A stretch of 64,000 nt of DNA from JBKBIP01 sp046297495. Its GTDB lineage: Bacteria; Planctomycetota; Planctomycetia; Gemmatales; Gemmataceae. Under the pieces are notes generated by a model that saw only the letters and a list, made by a program, of their open reading frames with translations, made no database searches and was not told the origin of the DNA. Positions 25,309-33,981 of this stretch are shown here, in pieces. Made by a program: the position numbers and the translations under genes. How positions within the stretch are numbered: the first letter of the stretch is position 1; each line of letters starts with the position of its first letter. The DNA is taken from contig JBKBIP010000026.1 of NCBI GenBank assembly GCA_046297495.1, positions 21,180-85,179 on the forward strand, given 5' to 3'.

Positions 25309-25797
25309 TCAATGTTTCAAGGCGGAAGATTTCTTGCCGGCTTTACCGTTCACCTTCTGACGCTGTAAGATGGTTTCGGCCTCGCGCCATTCGGGCCGCG
25401 CCTCTAAAGTGAATACGATGATGCGTTCCCCCGTCTGGGTGCTAATATCCGTGTGCAAACTCTTCACTTTCACGTAGAGGATAGTTTGGAGCGCCTGTTC
25501 CAGCAACGGGCGTCCCTGCTCAAGCAATTCCTGGCGGGTTTGCTTGATCAGATCCCGTCCCCGTTCCGCCGCGTCGGCTTGGGCCAGCTTGCGCTCCGAA
25601 GGAGTCAGTACCCCCAACAGGCGGACCAACACCATGTCTTCGATGATAAACACATGCGTTTCCAAAGGACCTCGGCCCATATACTCCTTTTCAAACTGAA
25701 TCACGGCTTGTTTGATGTCCGCTTCCAACTCGCCCTTGGTTTTGTGCTGCTTTCCATGAATCACAAGTTTTCCCCTTTCTTCCAGCCACTCCGCCAT
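25309..25797 (-). CDS. MpsC/DUF2294 family protein
   Basis: A 162-residue cytosolic protein. Its conserved part runs ELEADIKQAVIQFEKEYMGR, then GPLETHVFIIEDMVLVRLLG and VLTPSERKLAQADAAERGRD, and finishes with the ILYVKVKSLHTDISTQTGER block and IVFTLEA. This is DUF2294 (now MpsC), named from Staphylococcus, where MpsAB is a bicarbonate-uptake system related to DabAB. In Bacillus a DUF2294 gene likewise neighbours a beta-carbonic anhydrase gene. The link with the divergent carbonic anhydrase downstream is therefore meaningful, though no DabA/DabB gene lies in the window. Its own biochemical role is unknown. Confidence 0.8.
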   Translation of the reverse strand: MAEWLEERGKLVIHGKQHKTKGELEADIKQAVIQFEKEYMGRGPLETHVFIIEDMVLVRLLGVLTPSERKLAQADAAERGRDLIKQTRQELLEQGRPLLEQALQTILYVKVKSLHTDISTQTGERIIVFTLEARPEWREAETILQRQKVNGKAGKKSSALKH

Positions 25798-26607
25798 TCC
25801 TTATCTGGACATTCGCCCCCAAACCAGGTGCTGCATGGACGAAATGCCAAGTGCTTATCCCAAGCATAAGTCCCTGTAGAGCGTCAGGGTTTCTCCCATG
25901 CCACAAAACCGCGCCAACGAGCAATATGAACTCGTTCGCAAACACGTCGATGCAAACATGGCGCGTGGGGAAAGGTGGGGGTTTAACAGCGCAATGGTGG
26001 ATTCAGGATCGATTGGAGGACATTACCATGGAAATGAGTCGCTTCGGCACCTAATGGAACAGCTGGCTCCGCACGCCGGAAGTGGATGTTGGTAGCGGAG
26101 AGAGAAACTAAGGAACATGATACGTGGCGATTACGAGCACGTTGTCGAGACGAGGAGACGACCACCACTTCGCTATGTCTTTCTTCCGTGGCTTCGGAAG
26201 GATCTTGCGTGGTGGATGAAGTCGCCAAGTATTTGCGCGTATTCAGACAGGATCCCGAAACTTCACCGAGAATCAACAACGCCAGCAATCCGCATGCGAA
26301 TCCCCACATGAAGAGGCGCGCGGTTACCGTGGGATAGGAATGGCCTGTGATTTTCCGCATAGGGGAATTAGGTCAAACCAAGTACGTTGTTGGAAAGTTC
26401 GTCCGAATACGCTCCACGCGAATTTAAGCGATACGTACCTTTGTATGCGGAGTTCGCGGCCATGTCAATTCAAATCCTTGGGCAAATGGCCGAAAAAGGG
26501 GACGCGACTCGATTTCGACGGTTATCTGCTTCCGCCCCGACCAACTCTCCATCAGCAAATACGAGTCGCGTCCCCTTTTCTTGTTTCCGCGCCGTGATCC
26601 ACCCATG
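25798..26607. other. Long interval without a confident gene
   Basis: About 810 bases. Several short open frames exist (for example a 65-residue one at 25898-26095 and a 125-residue minus-strand one at 25983-26360 with a hydrophobic N-terminus). None has a convincing ribosome site or family resemblance. The right end holds a hairpin element (26494-26579). The frame running into it from 26387 reads like the end of a lost coding region (YVPLYAEFAAMSIQILG). The region looks like decayed sequence. Confidence 0.45.
26494..26579. mobile_element. Hairpin element with long inverted ends (REP/RAYT-like remnant)
   Basis: AAAAGGGGACGCGACTCG (26494-26511) is repeated as a perfect complement at 26562-26579, making an 86-base element with 18-bp inverted ends. 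A 24-bp stretch of the right end (26556-26579) recurs exactly, inverted, at 63841-63864. Sequences beginning AAAAGGGGAC are frequently found with REP-associated tyrosine transposases (RAYT), so a non-autonomous remnant is likely. No transposase is present in the window. Confidence 0.55.
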
Positions 26608-27312
26608 TCACGACCGCGCTCCGAAGTAGAAAGCGAGGATGCCGCTGAGAATGCTTTGCCAATGGAACATCTCGAAGCGGCGCACGGCGGTAACATGGGG
26701 GAAAATAACCAATCGAATCAAGATGTCCGCCACCAAGCCGAGTACCGCCAACAATGACACCCAGGCCTGAAGGTCCTGATACCAACCAGGTAATCCGTGC
26801 GGCCCGGACAGCACCGCTCGGCTCAGGCGGGTGACAATGGTGCCAAGGAAGAACGCCGCCAGGATCACCACGGGTAAAAACGGTTGCTTCACCAGGACAT
26901 CGACCGATGGCTGCAACCGCTCGATGAAATCGTCGTGGGCATAGAAACCCCAGCCCATGACGGCGGCAAAACCCACGATGATGAGAAAGCGAATGCTGCC
27001 GCGCGGCAAGAAGAGGGGGGACGATTCCCTGGTACCGCTGGGACTGCCGATACTCCGTAGGGCAAAATACTCGCCGATGACCAAAAACATCAGATAGTAC
27101 AAATAGAGCGGCACCGGTTTGGGGCCGGTTTTATCCTCTGGCAGTAAGAGCAGCGCCCAGATGGTCCCTAAAATCATGAACGTCAGCAAGGCCCGCACGC
27201 TACCGAGCGGGAGTTTCAGTGGATGGCGGGCGGCATACGGATTCGGCGGGGCGTCCGTTCCGGTCGCCGCTGGAGTCGGATCGTCGAAGTTGAAGGAAGG
27301 TCCTGCCGACAT
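26608..27312 (-). CDS. Multi-pass membrane protein of unknown function
   Basis: A 234-residue protein with a soluble N-terminus (MSAGPSFNFDDPTPAATGTD) and about five to six membrane segments, for example VRALLTFMILGTIWALLLLP, LYLYYLMFLVIGEYFALRSI, FLIIVGFAAVMGWGFYAHDD, FLPVVILAAFFLGTIVTRLS and SLLAVLGLVADILIRLVIFP. It shows no catalytic motif and no family I can name. The ATG at 27312 follows CAGGGAGAT. Same-strand neighbour upstream is the glycosidase-like gene, 72 bases away, so co-transcription is possible. Confidence 0.65.
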   Translation of the reverse strand: MSAGPSFNFDDPTPAATGTDAPPNPYAARHPLKLPLGSVRALLTFMILGTIWALLLLPEDKTGPKPVPLYLYYLMFLVIGEYFALRSIGSPSGTRESSPLFLPRGSIRFLIIVGFAAVMGWGFYAHDDFIERLQPSVDVLVKQPFLPVVILAAFFLGTIVTRLSRAVLSGPHGLPGWYQDLQAWVSLLAVLGLVADILIRLVIFPHVTAVRRFEMFHWQSILSGILAFYFGARS

Positions 27313-27384
27313 GTCAATATCTCCCTGACAATATTGCAACAATGAATGAACACCCGCTGGCAGGTCAGCGACCTACCTCACGAC

Positions 27385-28800
27385 TTACCCCCGGCTGATG
27401 GCCCGCACCACCGCCATCTTCTCATCACTCAAATAACCGTAGCGATTGATCCAGAAACCATACTTACTCGCGCCGGCGGCGGCTTGCAAGCGGCGGCGGA
27501 AGTCGTCCACCGGGCCGTAGCCGTGCGCCAGGGCCAGAATCGGCGTCTGGCCGGCGTCGGCTTGGGCTTGGTGAATCTTGCGAGCCAACGCCTTCAAGCC
27601 AGCGGGGTGCGGCTCGTCCGGTTCGGGATAACGATAGTCATTCAAGCTGGGCAAGCCGTCGTCATCGGCAATGTCGAACCAGCGGACCAGTGCCCGTGTC
27701 AGCGCCTTGTCGGAGAGCTGGGGATTGGCCTGGCGCAGCGCGTCGCCGTAAAACCGCAGCATCATGGCCCAGTGCATACTATACAGCTTGACGCTGATGG
27801 CCGAGCTGAGCGGCGCCACCCGGGCAAAATCCAGCCCCGACGCCAACGTGAACGGCGGCGGAAAGGCGTTGGGCATCATCTCCTTGTCCGCCCCGCCGGC
27901 TTCGGTCAACACTCGACGATAGCCAGTCAATAATTCCTCGACCAACAGCGCCTTGAAGCGCGGCCAATCGAGCAGCGCCGGTTGATCGGCCAAGCGGCGC
28001 AGCAGGAAATAGCGGCCGCCGTCCGCCGCGGCCCAAGGGGTCAGGTCCGCGTCCGTCAGGCCGCCGTGCAGTTTCTGATAGAGGCTGTCTGCCGCTTGCC
28101 GCATCTTGTCGAAATCGAAGCCAAGCCGCCGAGCCGCTGCTTGGGCCGGCTCGCCGAAATCAAGAAAGATATCATCGAGGAAATACGGCGGATACTCCGG
28201 CCAATCGAAGCGGATACCGTTGATGTCGGGATAGGCCCGGCACAGATCGCGGATCAGGGCGTGTCCGTAATCCCGGATGGCGCTGCTGGCCAAGCTGCCG
28301 TTGTTGGCCAGGCGGCGCGGCGGAATCTGGCCATTGGGCAAACGGGGTCGATCCACCTCGACCGGGCCGCCGAACTGCACGCGATAGCCGGGGGGAATGG
28401 CGGCCTGCACCTGAAAATACACTTTCAGATGTTTCGCCTGCGCGGCGCGGATGAACTCCTGGATGATCTTCCCCCGCTGGTGCGTCAACTCGGTGGCGGG
28501 CGGCGGCTGATAGCGCAAGTTCTGATACAGTTTCTTTTCCGGCACGAACGACGGCGCCGTGCGGACGAACAATTCGCGCTTCCCCCACAACGGCCGGTCG
28601 AGCAGCCGCACCTTCCCCGCCCCGGCGTCAATCGGCGGCTCCCGGCTGCCAGTCCGTTCATCCGCTGGCTCCATGACATACGGCGACGTCGCCACCGCCG
28701 TCACCCCCATGCGAATGAGATTCTCCAACACGCCGTCGATGGTTTCCGTCTGAATATATTCCGGCAAGACCGTGACGCCGACGAAACGCCGCTGTTGCAT
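27385..28800 (-). CDS. Putative TIM-barrel glycosidase-like protein
   Basis: A 471-residue cytosolic protein. It opens MQQRRFVGVTVLPEYIQTET with a beta strand-helix beginning and keeps barrel-like features: DGVLENLIRMGVTAVATSPY, KHLKVYFQVQAAIPPGY, the acidic strand end GIRFDWPEYPPYFLDDIFLD and TPILALAHGYGPVDDF. The conserved Arg-x-Asp-x-x-Glu region is typical of glycoside hydrolase-like (GHL) TIM barrels, but a clear family and substrate could not be fixed. No signal peptide is seen. GGGGAGA precedes the ATG at 28800. A dispersed palindrome lies 142 bases upstream of the start. Confidence 0.6.
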   Translation of the reverse strand: MQQRRFVGVTVLPEYIQTETIDGVLENLIRMGVTAVATSPYVMEPADERTGSREPPIDAGAGKVRLLDRPLWGKRELFVRTAPSFVPEKKLYQNLRYQPPPATELTHQRGKIIQEFIRAAQAKHLKVYFQVQAAIPPGYRVQFGGPVEVDRPRLPNGQIPPRRLANNGSLASSAIRDYGHALIRDLCRAYPDINGIRFDWPEYPPYFLDDIFLDFGEPAQAAARRLGFDFDKMRQAADSLYQKLHGGLTDADLTPWAAADGGRYFLLRRLADQPALLDWPRFKALLVEELLTGYRRVLTEAGGADKEMMPNAFPPPFTLASGLDFARVAPLSSAISVKLYSMHWAMMLRFYGDALRQANPQLSDKALTRALVRWFDIADDDGLPSLNDYRYPEPDEPHPAGLKALARKIHQAQADAGQTPILALAHGYGPVDDFRRRLQAAAGASKYGFWINRYGYLSDEKMAVVRAISRG

Positions 28801-28941
28801 GTGAACTTCTCCCCAAGCGAGGGTCAACGCTTTTCGAGCATTATAGACCCTGAGGGGGCGTTCGCCGTGAAGAATGAGGAAAAATATCCTTCGCGCGGAT
28901 AACAGTGAGGCATTCGCGTTCCCAGGCTCTACCTGGGCGCG

Positions 28942-28987
28942 GATTGATCGTTTCACGCCCGCCGACTCACACGCCAAACGATGAATC
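28942..28987. repeat. Dispersed palindrome, copy 7
   Basis: Arms GATTGATCGTTTCACGC (28942-28958) and ACGCCAAACGATGAATC (28971-28987) pair with two or three mismatches. It lies between the glycosidase-like and kinase genes, both on the minus strand. Confidence 0.75.
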
Positions 28988-29037
28988 CCGACACCGTGCG
29001 TTTCGGAGCAGGGATCATGCCGCCAGGGTTTTTATGT

Positions 29038-31107
29038 TCAGCGCCAACGACGCCACACATGGCGGCAGAATCGGATCGCCAAGTAACCAATGGCGACCAT
29101 CAAAATGATGTTCAGACTAAGCACTATTAAGCCTAAGGGTTCCGGGGCGCCGGGCGGGAGCAAGGTGTTGCGCAAATCCAGTAAGAGATTAACCGGATTT
29201 CCCCATGCTCTCCTTCTGGTGGACAACAGGACAACAACGGTATTGCAACCACCGAGCACGGCCAAAGTGATTAGGATATAGTAGAAAAAGAACCGCCAGA
29301 GCCTCATGCCGCGTCGGCGCAGATAGCCAGCCGTCATGGTCTGCACCACCCCCACCACGCTAAACACCCCCAACGCAAAGGCCAGGCCATACCAGATGCC
29401 CAAGAATATGCCGGATACCTGATCGCTGATAATCTTGGGGTACAACATGGAGCCGCGCCCACTCGGTTCCACATCGGCCAGATCGGGGTAGCGCGCGACC
29501 AGATCATCGGTGGGATGGGTGCGCGGTGGCGCCTCTTTGTCACGAAAGCGTTCCAATGACGTGGCTTCACCTAACAATACGAAGTCCGTGATCGAGGGCA
29601 CAATGGTGAGCGCGATCACGAACGCCGGACCAATGCCAACGGCAAATCCCACCAGCCCAGCCACGATGCCGGTTGCCAATCCAGAGACAGCGTCCGCCCA
29701 ACGATCCTTGGGCTGAATGAGCAAGAGGATGAACGGCCCCATGAAAACGAAGGCGATCAAACCCACCCCCAGCAAGGGCCCGATGAGCAATGACGGGAAT
29801 TGAAACCCTGTCAGAAACGGCGCTGGCTCACTGGGAAACTTGGCGTATGTTTCCCCCATGTTGGTGAATAGGGCCTGGCTACTGAGAATCGATAAGGTCA
29901 AGGAACTCGCGCCGCCACAGAGCGCGCCAATGAGCAGCACCCACACGGCGGAGCGGACGTTCTTGCGCAGCCACATCCAGATCAGTTTGGCCATGCTGGG
30001 CGGTCGTGCCTGAATTGGTTCGCCGTTGAGCCAAGACTGTAAATCCTCCGCCAGCGCCGCCGCTGAGGTGTAGCGCTCTTGGGGATCCCGCGCCAGGCAC
30101 TTCAGACAGATCGCTTCCAAGTTGCGGTCCAGTTGGGGATTCAACTGGCTGGGTGGCTCCAGCTCATCGGACTGCACCTGCTTGAGTGTCTCCAAAACGG
30201 TCGCGCCGCGGAAAGGGGGCCGGCCGGTCAGTAGCTCGTACAAGATGGCGCCGAGGCTGTAAATGTCGGCCCGCGTGGTGGCCGCCCCCTTCTGCCCAGC
30301 AGCTTGTTCCGGGGGCATGTAGCTAGGGGTGCCCAATATCGCCCCGGTTTGCGTCTGTTCGCCGTCGCTTTCGATTTTCTTCGCCAAGCCAAAATCGGTG
30401 ATGTGCGGCTCATCGTTGACATCGATCAGGATATTCGCTGGCTTCAAGTCACGATGGAGAACGCCGCGCTCATGGGCGTGATGCACGGCTCGCGCCACGG
30501 TCAAGAGGAGTTGGACGGCGTCCCGTTCGTTCCGAGAAAAATGTTCGAGCCGCTGCGCCAAGTTGACCCCGTTGATGAGCTTCATGCTGAAATAATGCTG
30601 CTCCTCATGATCGCCGACTTCGTAAATGGGGACGATGTGCGGATGATCCAGGTTGGCCGCCGCCGCCGCCTCGTTGAGAAAGCGCTGGCGCTCCGCCGCT
30701 GAAGCCAGCTGCCCCGCGAGGATCATTTTCAGGGCCACCACGCGGTTTAGGCTCACTTGCCGCGCCTTGAACACGACCCCCATGCCGCCACGAGCGATTT
30801 CCTCGATCAACTCGTAGTCACCGAAATAGCGGACCCGCGTGCCCACGCTTGGGCGAGTTGGGTTGTCGAGGTCCACGGTTGCTTCCGGGACTGCCGCGTC
30901 ACCTGCCGGCTTCATGGGTTCGGCCAGCTGCCGTACCTCATCTTGATCCCGAAAAAACGACTCCAGCTCAGCCGCGAAGTCCGCATGTTCCGCCAGGAGC
31001 GTTTGTCGATCCGACGGCTGGCCCGCATCCACTGCTTGCAGATAAGCGGCAATGATCGCGTTCAGACGCTGTTCTCTTACGGAAGGGTCATGCGGTTCGC
31101 TGCTCAT
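29038..31107 (-). CDS. Membrane Ser/Thr protein kinase
   Basis: A 689-residue protein kinase. Residues about 90-365 form the Hanks-type domain: IARGGMGVVFKARQ (P-loop), VALKMI (Lys), HRDLKPANILID (catalytic loop), DFGLAKKIES (DFG), PSYMPPEQAAG, and ARADIYSLGAILYELLTGR-like residues. An N-terminal segment of about 85 residues precedes it. The C-terminal third holds about six membrane helices (such as WVLLIGALCGGASSLTLSIL and FGVFSVVGVVQ-like stretches). The kinase lies 2 bases after the stop of an ECF sigma-factor gene, so the two are co-transcribed. The pair probably connects an external signal to transcription, as in many planctomycetes. The ATG at 31107 fits the coupled start; the longer upstream frame overlaps the sigma gene. 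Confidence 0.92.
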   Translation of the reverse strand: MSSEPHDPSVREQRLNAIIAAYLQAVDAGQPSDRQTLLAEHADFAAELESFFRDQDEVRQLAEPMKPAGDAAVPEATVDLDNPTRPSVGTRVRYFGDYELIEEIARGGMGVVFKARQVSLNRVVALKMILAGQLASAAERQRFLNEAAAAANLDHPHIVPIYEVGDHEEQHYFSMKLINGVNLAQRLEHFSRNERDAVQLLLTVARAVHHAHERGVLHRDLKPANILIDVNDEPHITDFGLAKKIESDGEQTQTGAILGTPSYMPPEQAAGQKGAATTRADIYSLGAILYELLTGRPPFRGATVLETLKQVQSDELEPPSQLNPQLDRNLEAICLKCLARDPQERYTSAAALAEDLQSWLNGEPIQARPPSMAKLIWMWLRKNVRSAVWVLLIGALCGGASSLTLSILSSQALFTNMGETYAKFPSEPAPFLTGFQFPSLLIGPLLGVGLIAFVFMGPFILLLIQPKDRWADAVSGLATGIVAGLVGFAVGIGPAFVIALTIVPSITDFVLLGEATSLERFRDKEAPPRTHPTDDLVARYPDLADVEPSGRGSMLYPKIISDQVSGIFLGIWYGLAFALGVFSVVGVVQTMTAGYLRRRGMRLWRFFFYYILITLAVLGGCNTVVVLLSTRRRAWGNPVNLLLDLRNTLLPPGAPEPLGLIVLSLNIILMVAIGYLAIRFCRHVWRRWR

Positions 31108-31109
31108 GT

Positions 31110-31673
31110 CTAATGTCCTTCTTGCAGTTGATGGCGAAGTTGTCGCAGTCCACGTTTCAATAGACCGGCCACGGCCTCGGTGCTTCGCTGCATGTGCTGA
31201 GCGATGTCGGCCAGTGACCAATCGTGCCAGTAGCGCAACACGATGGCTTGGCGTTGGGTGTCGGGGAGTGCCGCCAGCGCGTCCGCCAGGGCGATGGCCC
31301 GTTCGTGCGCTTCGGCTTTTTGGCTGGGGGAGGATTGCTCCGCCGCCAGCCAGATTTGCAGCCGCAGCGACGAGGCGTGCAAGGCATCGTGCAACGAGCG
31401 TTCGCGTTTCAGATCACGTTTGGCCTGTCCGAAGGTCCGCAGGGCGTCGGCCAAATTATGAGCCAGCACCTGCCGCAGCCACGCCACCCATTCCTCCTCG
31501 CTTTGGCCTCGGAACTGTTCTTGTTTCTGATATGCTTCCAGTAACGTCTGCTGCACCACGTCGGAAGGGTCCAGTTTCCGCTTCAACCGCGGATCGAACT
31601 GCACCTGAGCCAACAGCCGCAGGTAATTCCGATAGCGCTCAAACCGAGAGGGACCAGCCACGTCGGATGCCAT
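31110..31673 (-). CDS. ECF-type RNA polymerase sigma factor
   Basis: A 187-residue sigma-70 family factor of the extracytoplasmic-function size. Region 2 runs from about residue 15 to 85 (LKRKLDPSDVVQQTLLEAYQ, then RGQSEEEWVAWLRQVLAHNL) and region 4 from 130 to 180 (LADALAALPDTQRQAIVLRY, WHDWSLADIAQHMQRSTEAV). Promoter specificity cannot be read. The gene stops 2 bases before the kinase start on the same strand, so kinase and sigma factor are one transcript. The kinase may phosphorylate the sigma factor or its inhibitor, an arrangement reported for planctomycetal ECF groups; here it is inference. Confidence 0.9.
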   Translation of the reverse strand: MASDVAGPSRFERYRNYLRLLAQVQFDPRLKRKLDPSDVVQQTLLEAYQKQEQFRGQSEEEWVAWLRQVLAHNLADALRTFGQAKRDLKRERSLHDALHASSLRLQIWLAAEQSSPSQKAEAHERAIALADALAALPDTQRQAIVLRYWHDWSLADIAQHMQRSTEAVAGLLKRGLRQLRHQLQEGH

Positions 31674-31796
31674 GATTCTTCTCCCCTAAAAGCAAAGGCG
31701 CGGAAAGAAGGGATTGTGGGCGCATGGTTTTTGATTTTGAGGTATCTTGGGCTTCGTATCCTAAGCCAATTATGTATTCCGAAGAAGGACATCACC

Positions 31797-32849
31797 ATGA
31801 TTTCCACAAATTCCCGCATGCGCATGATGTTCACCGTGGGCGTTTTCCTCGTTTGTCTCCCGGGCATCAGTCGCGCCGCGCCGAAGTTGCTCTCGGTGGA
31901 AAAAATCTGGGACCAGGGGAAGCACAATGCCTTCACCGATCTGATTCGCTGGCACGGGAACTGGTATTGCGTGTTTCGAGAAGCCGAGGCGCACGTGGGC
32001 GGCGACGGCCAGATTCGCGTCTTGGCGTCTCCCGACGGCCAGAAGTGGCAATCCGTTGCCCTGATCGAGGAAGAAGGGATTGATCTGCGCGATCCCAAGC
32101 TGTCCATCACTCCCGACGACCGGCTGATGATCGTGGCTGGCGGCTCGGTGTACAAGGGGACCAAGACCATCATGGGTCGGCAGCCGCGGGTCACGTTCTC
32201 CAACGATGGGCGGAATTGGACGCCGACTCAGCGCGTGTTGGACGAAGGAGAATGGCTCTGGCGTGTCACTTGGCACAAAGGCAAAGCCTATGGCGTGTCC
32301 TACAACGCCTCGATGCGCGGCAGCAAGGAGGCCCAGGATGCCGCCAAGAGCAACCAACCGGCGCCGCCCGGCCCCGCCGATTGGAAGCTCAAGCTCTTCG
32401 TCAGCGCGGACGGCGTGAAGTACGACCTGATCACGCACCTCGACGTTGCCGGCCATCCCAACGAAACGACGCTGCGCTTCCTCCCCGATGACACCATGAT
32501 AGCGATGGTTCGCCGCGAAGGGGGCAACACGCGCGGCTGGATCGGCGTCAGTAAACCGCCCTACAAAGAGTGGCAATGGCATGAAACCAAGTACCGCTTC
32601 GGTGGGCCGAACTTCATCGTGCTTCCTGACGGTTCGATGTGGGCTGCCACACGACAGTACGATGCCCAGCGCAAGACCGTGGTTGGTCCTCTGACCGTCA
32701 AGAGTTTCGAGCCGGCGCTGGAACTGCCATCCGGCGGCGACACCAGCTACGCCGGTTTGGTCTGGCATGAGGGGCAGCTCTGGGTCAGTTACTATTCGTC
32801 CCACGAAGGCAAATCGAGCATCTATCTGGCGCGGGCGCGGCTGGAGTGA
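31797..32849 (+). CDS. Secreted sialidase-like beta-propeller protein
   Basis: A 350-residue exported protein. A signal peptide (MMFTVGVFLVCLPGISRAAP) is followed by a repeat-built body. It includes two Asp-box motifs, SPDGQKW and SNDGRNW, plus FREAEAHVGGDGQIRV and TLRFLPDDTMIAMVRREGGN, typical of BNR/exo-alpha-sialidase-like six-bladed propellers. It would act outside the cytoplasm on glycans, but the specific sugar is unknown and the catalytic Arg triad of true sialidases could not be confirmed by eye. GAAGAAGGA precedes the ATG at 31797, which gives the correct signal peptide. Confidence 0.78.
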   Translation: MISTNSRMRMMFTVGVFLVCLPGISRAAPKLLSVEKIWDQGKHNAFTDLIRWHGNWYCVFREAEAHVGGDGQIRVLASPDGQKWQSVALIEEEGIDLRDPKLSITPDDRLMIVAGGSVYKGTKTIMGRQPRVTFSNDGRNWTPTQRVLDEGEWLWRVTWHKGKAYGVSYNASMRGSKEAQDAAKSNQPAPPGPADWKLKLFVSADGVKYDLITHLDVAGHPNETTLRFLPDDTMIAMVRREGGNTRGWIGVSKPPYKEWQWHETKYRFGGPNFIVLPDGSMWAATRQYDAQRKTVVGPLTVKSFEPALELPSGGDTSYAGLVWHEGQLWVSYYSSHEGKSSIYLARARLE

Positions 32850-33053
32850 GCGCGGCGCGGCGCGACGGGAGAAGCGCGTATGGTTCTTCACGGGCCAGCG
32901 ATCTGGCTCCCGATACGGAACCGGGGCGGAAAACATCCGCCCCGAATTTTTTTCCTGGATGTTGATTGCCTTGGAAGAAATGAACGCATGGGACGTTGTC
33001 CTGTGAGAGTCGAAAACGAACTTTTTGTTTTCCGATACACAGGAGAATATCCA

Positions 33054-33332
33054 ATGATCCGTTCCGCTACTTTAATCCTGTCCGGTTGCGTCGCCGCCGT
33101 GGTGTTGCTGCTGGCCGCCGCGCCGGAAGCCAGCGCGTGCGAGTACAAAACGGTGGTGTGCTATCAAACGGTCGTCACGTATGAAACGCGCGTGGAACCG
33201 TACACCGTCAATGTGACTCTGTATGATCATTGTGGTAAGCCGTATCAAGTGACCAAAGTTCTCTACCGTGAAGTGCGCGTTCCCGTGACCAAGGTGGTGG
33301 CCGTCCCCAAGGTGGTGCGGGTCAATTACTAA
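33054..33332 (+). CDS. Small secreted Val/Tyr/Thr-rich protein
   Basis: A 92-residue exported protein. The signal peptide MIRSATLILSGCVAAVVLLL runs to about ASACEYK. The mature part is built of short strands rich in Val, Tyr and Thr (KTVVCYQTVVTYETRVEPYT, VNVTLYDHCGKPYQVTKV, VPVTKVVAVPKVVRV) with a few Cys. The reading is like a small beta-protein, and such proteins are frequent in planctomycete secretomes; function unknown. AGGAGA lies 7 bases before the ATG. It sits upstream of a sigma/anti-sigma pair but 70 bases away. Confidence 0.7.
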   Translation: MIRSATLILSGCVAAVVLLLAAAPEASACEYKTVVCYQTVVTYETRVEPYTVNVTLYDHCGKPYQVTKVLYREVRVPVTKVVAVPKVVRVNY

Positions 33333-33402
33333 GGCTGGGGGGCCTGATCCGTCCCATCGGGTAGGCTTGACGGTGTGGATTTCACGATTTACTCTCGATT
33401 CT

Positions 33403-33981
33403 ATGACTGCCAATGATTGGACCCAGGCAACCGATGAGGAATTGGCGCTCTGTATGACCGACAGGCGAGATGGGCCAGACGCGCTGCGCCTGGCCCAAGC
33501 CGCCTGCCAGGAGTTGTACCACCGTTATGCCCGCCGTTTGCTGGCGTTCTTGGCCGCGCAGGCGCCCAGCGCGGTTTTGGAAGATTTGCACCACGCCGTC
33601 TGGGTCAAGGTATGGGAAAAGACCCCGGAACATTTTGATGGCCGGCATTTTCGCGGCTGGCTGTTCGCCATTGCTCGCCATTGTCTCATCGATTATCAGC
33701 GCAAACCGGTCACGCCGGCATCCGCCGAGCTGGAACAGCAGGTCGACCCCCGGCCAGCGGACGCCGCCGAGCAGTTGTTGGATGAGGAGCGCCGGCGGAT
33801 TTTGGAACGCTGTCTGCAAGGATTGGCGCCGCGATTGTCGGCTCTGATGCGGGGACGTTTGGCGGGTGAGGATTACGCGGAGCTGTGTGAAACGCTGGGC
33901 CTGAGCGCCGCCCAGGCCCACAAGCTGTTTCACACGGCCAAGGCCCAGTTACAAGAGTGTGTCAAACGGACCTGGACATGA
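33403..33981 (+). CDS. ECF-type RNA polymerase sigma factor (second)
   Basis: A 192-residue sigma-70 family factor. Region 2 has CQELYHRYARRLLAFLAAQA, then DLHHAVWVKVWEKTPEHFDG and RGWLFAIARHCLIDYQRKP. Region 4 has RCLQGLAPRLSALMRGRLAG and EDYAELCETLGLSAAQAHKL, a helix-turn-helix. The ATG at 33403 is preferred to a TTG 36 bases upstream. The next gene starts with ATGA overlapping this stop, which ties it to a membrane protein likely to be its anti-sigma factor. Target promoters unknown. Confidence 0.85.
   Translation: MTANDWTQATDEELALCMTDRRDGPDALRLAQAACQELYHRYARRLLAFLAAQAPSAVLEDLHHAVWVKVWEKTPEHFDGRHFRGWLFAIARHCLIDYQRKPVTPASAELEQQVDPRPADAAEQLLDEERRRILERCLQGLAPRLSALMRGRLAGEDYAELCETLGLSAAQAHKLFHTAKAQLQECVKRTWT

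Noticed and set aside
25983..26360. Possible 125-residue minus-strand gene with a hydrophobic N-terminus
   Set aside because: No ribosome site, no family resemblance, and lies in a stretch that looks decayed; left in the interval description only.
31770..32936. Minus-strand open frame of about 388 residues opposite the sialidase-like gene
   Set aside because: Antisense shadow; the plus strand has a signal peptide, Asp boxes and a ribosome site.
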